From Treponema sp. (GTDB lineage: Bacteria > Spirochaetota > Spirochaetia > Treponematales > Breznakiellaceae): a stretch of 10,441 nt of DNA. Below, piece by piece: positions 1-5,756 of the stretch. The stretch lies in NCBI GenBank assembly GCA_031273835.1, contig JAISRD010000087.1, forward strand, positions 1-10,441, given 5' to 3'. Both the position numbers and the translations under genes were made by a program. How positions within the stretch are numbered: the stretch's first letter is position 1; every line of letters starts with the position of its first letter. The notes beneath the pieces are model-generated. The model saw only the letters and a program-made list of their open reading frames with translations, was not told the origin of the DNA and ran no database searches.

Positions 1-122
1 CGCAAACTCCGCAAGCCCGGGCGGTTCAGACAACCCGCCGAAGACTTTGGAGTACTATCAAACGAGGCCCCAAGGGGCCGAAACAGACCGCCACGGACAA
101 AAGAAGATGGAAGAGAACCATT

Positions 123-138
123 GAAGACACGAGGGCAC
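123..138. repeat. degenerate tandem 8-mer (GAAGACAC GAGGGCAC)
   Basis: Two adjacent 8-mers differ at two positions and sit in a context (GAACCATTGAAGACACGAG, then an A-run) resembling the ACCACGAAGACACGAAGG-type intergenic sequence I recall from various bacterial genomes. The resemblance is from memory and its function is unknown. Confidence 0.35.
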
Positions 139-199
139 TAAAAAAGAGATACAAAGATAACGATTGCAAATGCGGCTACCGGCTGTTAATCGTGGTTAC

Positions 200-218
200 G
201 GGGTCAGTATTCTGCCCC
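200..218. repeat. short imperfect hairpin, GGGG-CAG/CTG-CCCC
   Basis: GGGG, a bulged T, and CAG (200-207) pair with CTGCCCC (212-218) across a TATT loop, giving 7 base pairs. No T-run follows on either strand. It may be part of a REP-like element, since GGGGTCAG recurs at 324-331, or a terminator fragment for a gene to the left. Confidence 0.35.
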
Positions 219-345
219 AGAAAGTCAACAACCGGTAGTTGTTCTTCCGAACTCCCACAGCATACCAGATAACCGCATACTTTTATCATAGCATCGTGGT
301 TAAATCTTTCTTCTCCCGTCCGTGGGGTCAGCGGTTAATTTCCCT

Positions 346-364
346 GCGGTTTAGCTTAAACCGC
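346..364 (-). terminator. hairpin at the end of the operon, probable terminator without U-tract
   Basis: GCGGTTTA (364-357) and TAAACCGC (353-346) on the minus strand form a perfect 8-bp stem with a 3-nt loop, starting 3 nt after the TAG of the last gene. AGGGAAATTAACCGC follows in place of a U-run, so it is not a textbook intrinsic terminator; it may end transcription with help or protect the mRNA 3' end. A second TTAACCGC at 338-331 could pair with the same left arm with one mismatch. Confidence 0.5.
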
Positions 365-367
365 GGC

Positions 368-1645
368 CTAAATCTCCGGGGCATTGGCCAAAAGATAGTC
401 CTCCGCTTCTTTGCACCAAAGGCCGTTGTTGCCCTCCGTAAGAGACCCCAGGGCCCGGTAAAAGGGATCGCTTTTTCCCTTTTCGGGGAAATCCGCAATC
501 GCCGTCAGGGGCAGTTTCTTGTGGGTGTAGATAAGTTTCTTGCCCCCCGGGATTTTATCCAGGTTGACGGTGGTTTCCGGCACCGCGTCAAGGCCCCCCA
601 CATGGGTGATAAGGCTTACGGGGTTGAGTTTTTTCTCCGCCATCATCGCCAGGGATTCCCTCATGTCGTTTGTGTTGCCCCCCGAGGTTCCCACCAGGTG
701 GTGGGATTCGTAGTGGACCGCGTAAAAGTTAAAGAGCGCCGCGAAGGCCGTATCGGTGGGGCCCGCGAAAAAGTTGAGGCACCCGTCCTTGCCCAAAAGG
801 GCGTCCCCCTGTTCAACCACGGGCTTTACCGGGGCAAAGACAAACACGTCGTCAAAGAGCCTGCCGCCGTTAAGTTCCCGCAGGAAGGAAACGGGGTCGG
901 CGGTATTTTTCGTGTTGACATATTCAAGGCGCACCCCCTGTCCGGCGGCTTCAGCGGGACTAAAGATCGAAGCGGCCCTGTTGAGCCGGGCGTCGTCAAT
1001 ATCGGTAACAACCAGAAGGCCGGGCCTGCGGGGATTGTGCAGCGCGTAGTCAATGGCCCCCAGTCCCATGGGCCCCGCCCCGGCGAGCAGGGCCATGGCC
1101 CCTCCCTCTACGATGCCCATGTTGTGCACGTAGGAACCGGAAACGGTATGGTACTGGGCGTGATAGGCCCCCACGATGCAGGAGATGGGCTCCGAGAGGG
1201 AACCGGAATAAAAATTGTCCGCCGTGTATTCCAGAAGGCAGCCCATCTCCATAACTTCTTTGGGGATGATGATATACGTGGCGTCGCCGCCTATATACTC
1301 GTAGGAATAACCGGGGGACCAGAGGGAGGGTTTCCCCGTTTCGTCCGGATAAAACAGCGCGGGCTGTATGGCGAATCTGTCGCCCGGCCGGAATTGGTCC
1401 TTCCACCGGCCGCCGATTTCCACCAGTTCGCCGCAGAATTCATGGCCTATTATCACGGGGTTCTTTGCCAAATCGGAACGCACCCGCTTGTGGGCGTTTC
1501 CCTGCAGGGCCAGCTTGTGGCTGGACATGCAGATCGAGTCCGAGACGATTTTCGCGAGGATCTCGTCATCCTTAATCGGCGGAAGTTCAAATTCCTCCAC
1601 CCTGATATCGTTTACCCCGTAAATTCTCGCAGCCTTCGTTTTCAT
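368..1645 (-). CDS. zinc-binding dehydrogenase, L-sorbose-1-phosphate reductase (SorE/YggP)-like
   Basis: This 425-aa medium-chain dehydrogenase/reductase is the last gene of the operon. Probable catalytic zinc ligands are Cys39 (SDSICMSSHK), His68 and Glu69 (GHEFCG) and Glu152 (SEP). I see no four-cysteine structural-zinc lobe. The nucleotide fold begins with AGAGPMGLGA (188-197), followed by VVTDIDDARL. The segments CLNFFAGPTD, GTSGGNTNDM, HVGGLDAVPET and IPGGKKLIY are as I remember from L-sorbose-1-phosphate reductase and E. coli YggP, also near 425 aa. SorE reduces L-sorbose 1-phosphate to D-glucitol 6-phosphate, which the SrlD-like SDR could then oxidise. AGGAGG lies 5 nt before the ATG, 15 bp after the kinase stop. 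The family assignment is strong; the actual substrate may be another ketose or polyol phosphate. Confidence 0.92.
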   Translation of the reverse strand: MKTKAARIYGVNDIRVEEFELPPIKDDEILAKIVSDSICMSSHKLALQGNAHKRVRSDLAKNPVIIGHEFCGELVEIGGRWKDQFRPGDRFAIQPALFYPDETGKPSLWSPGYSYEYIGGDATYIIIPKEVMEMGCLLEYTADNFYSGSLSEPISCIVGAYHAQYHTVSGSYVHNMGIVEGGAMALLAGAGPMGLGAIDYALHNPRRPGLLVVTDIDDARLNRAASIFSPAEAAGQGVRLEYVNTKNTADPVSFLRELNGGRLFDDVFVFAPVKPVVEQGDALLGKDGCLNFFAGPTDTAFAALFNFYAVHYESHHLVGTSGGNTNDMRESLAMMAEKKLNPVSLITHVGGLDAVPETTVNLDKIPGGKKLIYTHKKLPLTAIADFPEKGKSDPFYRALGSLTEGNNGLWCKEAEDYLLANAPEI

Positions 1646-1650
1646 GTTTT

Positions 1651-1656
1651 CCTCCT
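1651..1656 (-). promoter_or_regulatory. ribosome binding site of the zinc dehydrogenase
   Basis: AGGAGG on the minus strand, 5 nt before the ATG at 1645, in the 15-bp gap after the kinase stop. Confidence 0.8.
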
Positions 1657-1660
1657 AAAA

Positions 1661-3208
1661 TTATGGAACCTCTTTCAAAACCGGGGTTTCAAAAGGGTCC
1701 TGATTCGCCGTTTTAAGCCAGCTTGCTCTATAAGCCTCCAGGCCGGGAAAGTCTTCGGCCCGTATCTCTTCGTTTTCTATACTGATGTAGCCGTTGAGTT
1801 CCTCGATGCCCTTTCCCGTACAGGCCATGAGGGCGGTCATGGCCGCCCCGCTTGCGGTGGCTTCCTTCATACTGGTAAGGAAGATTTTATTTTTCGTAAG
1901 CGCCGAGGCCAGGAGGGTGTTGTACGCCCGGTCCCTGCGGAAGCCTCCCTCGATGTACAGCGCGGCGCCCTCCCGCAGGCCCGCCCGTTCCGCGCCGGTC
2001 ATGGTCTGAATTACCAGGGAAAGGGTCAGGGCCGCGTAAAAGCGCTCTCCCTGACGGAGCAGCGCCGGAATGTTCCCGTTCCGTATCTCCTCCGGGGTAT
2101 AGAAGATCCCCTTTTCAAGTATCCCCGGTTTTGATCTGCTGAACTGTCCGGAGCCGCTTACCAGTTCGGGGAGCAGGAAAGTATCCTTTTCGGCGATAAA
2201 TTTCCGTATCGCTTCAAAGTTCAAAGGGGGCCGTTGGGCGGTATTGTTGATCCCCTTGAAGATACCCGTCCACTGGTCAAATTCCATGCCCCCCAAAAAA
2301 ATCGCCGTCTTTACCGGCTTGGCCAGGGCGGACTGGTTAAAGAACACAATGTTCCCTATGTCCCCCGGGTTAAACGCCAGATCCTCCTGGGGGTGCATGA
2401 GCACGCACCAGGTGCCCGTCGAGTTAAGCACAAAATCTTTCCCGCCGCCGCCGGTTAAATAGGGCAGCAGTGACGCGTTGGAATCGTGGATACCCATGGC
2501 GGCGATAGTATCCGGCGGCAGGCCCGTCAGGGCCGCGGTTTCGGCGGACAGGGGGCCTATACTTTCATAGCTGTTTTTATAGTTCCGGGGCAGCAGTTCC
2601 CTGATCCGGAGCTTATCCACCACGGGGGAATAGTCTCCGGCGGCGTGGTCCCATAAATAGTTGTGGCAGCCAAGATAGGTCGGTTCAATGCCGGCGACGC
2701 CTGTCAGTACAAAGCTCCAGTACTGGGGCAGATTGAGGAGCGTTCGGGTGCGCCCAAATTCGGCGGGAAAATATTTTTGCAGAAAGTATATGCCCTTGGC
2801 GGGGTTGATCATCGCCGAAAACGGGGGGGTAAAGGTGGTTCTTTGCAGTTCCTCCCGGTTTCCCGCCAGTGCGTAAAATTCCTCCTGGAATTCCGCCCCC
2901 GGTTCGTAGGTATAGTAAACGCAGGGGGCGCAGACTTTTCCCTCCCCGTCAACGCAGACAAAAGTCGCGCCGTGGGCGCTTACCGCCGCGGCCTTGATGG
3001 GGTAAAGGGCGGCGAATCTTTTAAGCTCCTGGAAAAACCAGTTTTTCATGCCCCCAAGGTCGTGGGTTTCAAGCTCCATTCCCCGGTGCTTCAGCATGAC
3101 GGGAGGAAAAGTTTTGGAAACCATGTCGATCTGGGACAGGGTCTCGTCAAAAATGACGATTTTCTTGTTGGTCATGCCTATATCGATAACGGCAAGGGCG
3201 TATTCCAT
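1661..3208 (-). CDS. FGGY-family carbohydrate kinase
   Basis: This 515-aa protein is an ATP-dependent sugar or polyol kinase of normal FGGY length. The N-terminal phosphate-binding loop is DIGMTNKKIVIFDE (9-22). The second domain carries GIHDSNASLLPY with Asp242 as the probable catalytic base, LNSTGTW (261-267) as the adenosine/phosphate loop, GGFRRDRAYN (421-430), and EATASGAAM (449-457). The DIG-TNKK start and STGTW are closest in style to the rhamnulokinase/fuculokinase side of the family, but those activities need isomerases and aldolases absent from this window. With SorE-like and SrlD-like genes beside it, phosphorylation of a ketose or hexitol is the more likely role. A strong GAGGAGGAAG precedes the ATG; the gap to the SDR gene is 33 bp. 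The exact substrate is unknown. Confidence 0.92.
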   Translation of the reverse strand: MEYALAVIDIGMTNKKIVIFDETLSQIDMVSKTFPPVMLKHRGMELETHDLGGMKNWFFQELKRFAALYPIKAAAVSAHGATFVCVDGEGKVCAPCVYYTYEPGAEFQEEFYALAGNREELQRTTFTPPFSAMINPAKGIYFLQKYFPAEFGRTRTLLNLPQYWSFVLTGVAGIEPTYLGCHNYLWDHAAGDYSPVVDKLRIRELLPRNYKNSYESIGPLSAETAALTGLPPDTIAAMGIHDSNASLLPYLTGGGGKDFVLNSTGTWCVLMHPQEDLAFNPGDIGNIVFFNQSALAKPVKTAIFLGGMEFDQWTGIFKGINNTAQRPPLNFEAIRKFIAEKDTFLLPELVSGSGQFSRSKPGILEKGIFYTPEEIRNGNIPALLRQGERFYAALTLSLVIQTMTGAERAGLREGAALYIEGGFRRDRAYNTLLASALTKNKIFLTSMKEATASGAAMTALMACTGKGIEELNGYISIENEEIRAEDFPGLEAYRASWLKTANQDPFETPVLKEVP

Positions 3209-3210
3209 CG

Positions 3211-3220
3211 CTTCCTCCTC
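3211..3220 (-). promoter_or_regulatory. ribosome binding site of the FGGY kinase
   Basis: GAGGAGGAAG on the minus strand lies 2 nt from the ATG at 3208, with its GGAGG core at suitable spacing. It supports independent, efficient initiation of the kinase. Confidence 0.7.
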
Positions 3221-3241
3221 TTAAAATAATCACTTTCCCGC

Positions 3242-4447
3242 TCAGTTTAACATAACCTGGCCGCCGGTAACAGGAAGGGCCTGGCCGGTTTCGTAGATCT
3301 GCTCAATCAGGTAGAGTACCGCCCGGATCACGTCGGGGCCGCTGCAGCCCCGCTTCATCGGCACCTTGGCCTCGTAATAGGCCTTAACGTCGGCGGTGGT
3401 TTTCGCGCCGGGGACCTTGCCGGTTTTCAAGTATTGTACGAAAAGTCCCTTTTCGGGATCAGACCACAGGGGGCCTTCGTAAAAATTACCGGGGCAGACG
3501 GCGTTTACCTTGATGCGGTATTCCACCAGTTCCAGGGCAAAACTCTGTACCAGGCCTATGCTCCCGAATTTACTGCCTGAATACGCGCCGTTTTTATTGG
3601 AGCCCTCAAGGCCCGATTTGGAATTGATCTGTATGATGTCGGTGATCCAGGAGGGGGCGCAGAGATTCTGGGCCTTCATCAGGCGGCCGCAGTGCTTGGT
3701 GATCACCGCGAAGGCGGTGTAATTTATGTCGGTAACAAATTTGAAGGAGGCCATATCCTGATCGAGTATGGCGGCGGCCCGCAGCACTCCGGCGTTGCTT
3801 ATACAGAGGTCAAGTCCTCCGGCGGTCAGGGCGATAAAATCCGTCATGGCCTCCGCCGAAGCTTCGTCGGCCACATTGACTTCCACCGCATAGGCGGCGG
3901 TTTTTCCCAGTTCGCCGTTCAGCGACGCCGCCAGCTTTTGCGCCCCCTCAAGGTTTAGATCGGCGATAAACACCTGGGCCCCCGCTTCAACAAGCCCCCG
4001 GACTATTTCCCCGCCGAAGCCCTGGGCTCCCCCGGTTACCAGCGCAACCCTCCCCCTGGCGACGGCGGCCCGCTTTTCCATAGGGCCGGCGGCGGGGGGC
4101 GGCAAGTCCCAGCCGCCGGTCCGTCCGCCCTTTTCTATTGTATCCCGTACCCTGTCCAGGCCGGCAAAATCCGGCGCGGTAATGAAAAAGAAGTCCCTCT
4201 CCGCGTCCGCGCCGTTCTCCGTACCTGCGCCGTTTTCAGCGCCGCACACTATACGGAACGCCTGGGGGATCTCCGTAAGGCCCTTCACCGCCGCTCCTAT
4301 GGCCGCCGCCGGATCATCCCCGGCGCGTATCCGTACCGAAGGGCAGTCCCGGATATTTATTCCGGCCCAGCGGGCGGCCGTCCAGGGGCCGCCTGTCTTT
4401 TCAATAAGGGCTCCCCTCAGCAGGGGGGCCAATTCCGCCGCGGTCAT
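3242..4447 (-). CDS. short-chain dehydrogenase, sorbitol-6-phosphate 2-dehydrogenase (SrlD)-like, with N-terminal extension
   Basis: This is an NAD(P)-dependent oxidoreductase of 401 aa. The SDR domain occupies about 132-401: TGGAQGFGG at 138-146 binds the cofactor, NAG is at 218-220, and the catalytic set is Ser276 (in INSKSG), Tyr289 and Lys293 (YSGSK). The segments IIQINSKSG, VPMKRGC and VTGGQVM are close to what I recall of SrlD, which oxidises D-glucitol 6-phosphate to fructose 6-phosphate, so a polyol-phosphate substrate is likely. The first 130 residues are not part of a normal SDR (about 250-260 aa) and I cannot assign them; they include an Ala/Gly-rich stretch with a short AENGAGTENGADAE repeat. 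I chose ATG 4447 because AGGAG lies at 4453-4457; the GTG at 4453 overlaps that site. The gap to the PHP gene is 10 bp. Confidence 0.9.
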   Translation of the reverse strand: MTAAELAPLLRGALIEKTGGPWTAARWAGINIRDCPSVRIRAGDDPAAAIGAAVKGLTEIPQAFRIVCGAENGAGTENGADAERDFFFITAPDFAGLDRVRDTIEKGGRTGGWDLPPPAAGPMEKRAAVARGRVALVTGGAQGFGGEIVRGLVEAGAQVFIADLNLEGAQKLAASLNGELGKTAAYAVEVNVADEASAEAMTDFIALTAGGLDLCISNAGVLRAAAILDQDMASFKFVTDINYTAFAVITKHCGRLMKAQNLCAPSWITDIIQINSKSGLEGSNKNGAYSGSKFGSIGLVQSFALELVEYRIKVNAVCPGNFYEGPLWSDPEKGLFVQYLKTGKVPGAKTTADVKAYYEAKVPMKRGCSGPDVIRAVLYLIEQIYETGQALPVTGGQVMLN

Positions 4448-4452
4448 CTTCA

Positions 4453-4457
4453 CTCCT
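4453..4457 (-). promoter_or_regulatory. ribosome binding site that sets the SDR start
   Basis: AGGAG on the minus strand follows immediately after the PHP stop codon and lies 5 nt before the ATG at 4447. An in-frame GTG at 4453 would sit on top of the site, so the ATG is the better start. Confidence 0.75.
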
Positions 4458-5756
4458 TCAGTTCCCCGCCCCGCGCTCCTTAACGGCCCTTCTGCCCGCC
4501 TCGGCGTAGATCCCTATCCGTTCATTAAGGGGTTTTGACGCCAGGGGACTCGCGGGGTTAAAAAGCCCCTCGCCGCCGGATTCGGCGCAGCGCAGTTCAT
4601 GGGCGGCCAGGGCCCAGGTACTGTCAATAAGCATGGCGAATTCGCTCCGCCTGATTTCAGGACAGTTAAAACTCTGGCGGGGACTGTTAATGTCCACCCC
4701 GGAAATTTCAATAAAACCGTGGGTCTGACAGAGTTTGTGGATCCGTTCAAGCTGGGCCTTGGTGTTACGGGGGGGCATATAGGTAATCCCCTGGAAACCC
4801 CATTCCTTAAGACGCGGCATCAATTCGTCCAGATAGGCGTCTTCAAAATGTTCGGCCCTTTTATCCCCCGTGGGAGAATCCCCCACATCACCCAGATAGG
4901 CATAGGAAGGGACGGCGTTGATCGACTTCGCGAAGGCGCATACTTCCTCGACCCTGGGACATTCATCTCCGCCGGGCTGGATAAAGATACGGTCCCCGAA
5001 GGCGCTCTTCAAAAAACCCAGCAGATCATAATCATAATAGGGATTGTTCCGATCCGCAAGCAGATCCGCGAGTTTTCCCCCGGGGCTTAGATCAAAACGG
5101 GAGGCGAGAAAATCAAGCAGGGCCCCGCCGGGACCCGTCCGTTTGATCAGGGCCCTTGAAAGGGCGTAGAGTATGTGCCGCTCGGTAACGCTGCCCCCGG
5201 CGGCGGCCATGGAGAGGGGCAGTATATCCTCCTCATAAGACAGGGGAGCCAAGTCGGCGGCGGTGATTTTATTGAGGGTCTCCGTCATAAGCCGATTGCG
5301 GCGGCCCCGTGCCTCGTTTAAGGGGGCAAGAAAGGCCCGCACCGCCCCGGAAGAACCCTCAGGTATACCCTGGACGGTCATGTAGACGATGCCCTCGGAG
5401 TCGGGGCTGTTAATTTTACGGGACGCGAATTCGGTGTGCCTTAGGTCTACCCGCAGTTCAAAGCCGGTCACGCAGCCCATGCCAAGGAGGGCGCAGGCCC
5501 GGCGCATCTCCGGGGCGGCGGCGCAGGAGTCGTGGTCCACCGAACCGGCGGCCTCAAGACCCGCCTGCCGGGCCTTGAGGGCCGCCATGGCCGGCGTATA
5601 GGGGCTAAAGCTGTACACCGTGTGGATGTGGTTGTTCACTTCCCCGTTAAAGGGCGGCATCTCCGCAGGGCCGCCGCTTTTTATAAAAGCCTCTAAGGCG
5701 GCGAGGCGTTCTTCCGGCGGCAGGGACCTGTCGTTAATTTCGGCGGGACAGGTCAT
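4458..5756 (-). CDS. PHP-domain metal-dependent hydrolase-like protein
   Basis: This 432-aa protein belongs to the PHP superfamily (polymerase and histidinol phosphatase), whose members are mostly metal-dependent phosphoesterases. Visible metal-site motifs are NNHIHT (H43, H45), VDHDS (D74, H75, D76), Glu100 in TGFEL, and His193 in TERHILYALS. The C-terminal part has FIQPGGDECP and EISGVDINSPRQSF (350-363), where simple PHP phosphatases usually have a D-x-H. The region between about 130 and 255 is an insertion relative to a minimal PHP domain. The ATG overlaps the E1 stop (ATGA), so translation is probably coupled; only a weak AGG precedes it. No signal peptide or membrane segment is seen, so it should be cytoplasmic. 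Removing phosphate from a sugar phosphate, or hydrolysing a pathway intermediate, is a reasonable guess from its neighbours but is not shown. Confidence 0.85.
   Translation of the reverse strand: MTCPAEINDRSLPPEERLAALEAFIKSGGPAEMPPFNGEVNNHIHTVYSFSPYTPAMAALKARQAGLEAAGSVDHDSCAAAPEMRRACALLGMGCVTGFELRVDLRHTEFASRKINSPDSEGIVYMTVQGIPEGSSGAVRAFLAPLNEARGRRNRLMTETLNKITAADLAPLSYEEDILPLSMAAAGGSVTERHILYALSRALIKRTGPGGALLDFLASRFDLSPGGKLADLLADRNNPYYDYDLLGFLKSAFGDRIFIQPGGDECPRVEEVCAFAKSINAVPSYAYLGDVGDSPTGDKRAEHFEDAYLDELMPRLKEWGFQGITYMPPRNTKAQLERIHKLCQTHGFIEISGVDINSPRQSFNCPEIRRSEFAMLIDSTWALAAHELRCAESGGEGLFNPASPLASKPLNERIGIYAEAGRRAVKERGAGN

Larger units (their letters stand above)
1..345. other. intergenic region downstream of the operon, repeats and hairpins, no convincing gene
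   Basis: This stretch has more A-rich runs than the operon and no recognisable protein, tRNA or rRNA. It holds GGCCCC-AA-GGGGCC at 66-79, a tandem pair GAAGACAC/GAGGGCAC at 123-138 followed by an A-run, a hairpin at 200-218, and an imperfect palindrome CAAC-A-ACCGGT-A-GTTG at 226-241. The 10-mer ATCGTGGTTA occurs at 189-198 and 293-302, and GGGGTCAG at 200-207 and 324-331. Two plus-strand frames are open from the left edge (to a stop at 122-124 and to one at 270-272). Either could be the tail of a convergent gene, but neither resembles a family I know and the longer one uses many AGA codons. Confidence 0.55.

Noticed and set aside
66..79. GGCCCC-AA-GGGGCC palindrome as an intrinsic terminator
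   Set aside because: A 2-nt loop is too tight for the full 6-bp stem, and no T-run follows on either strand; kept only as part of the intergenic description.
239..2134. 631-codon plus-strand open frame
   Set aside because: It lies antisense to the zinc dehydrogenase and FGGY kinase genes, both of which have clear motifs and ribosome binding sites. The translation resembles no family, and long antisense frames are expected from G+C-rich codon usage.
4448..4453. GTG start for the SDR at 4453
   Set aside because: The GTG overlaps the AGGAG ribosome binding site; the ATG at 4447 has proper 5-nt spacing.
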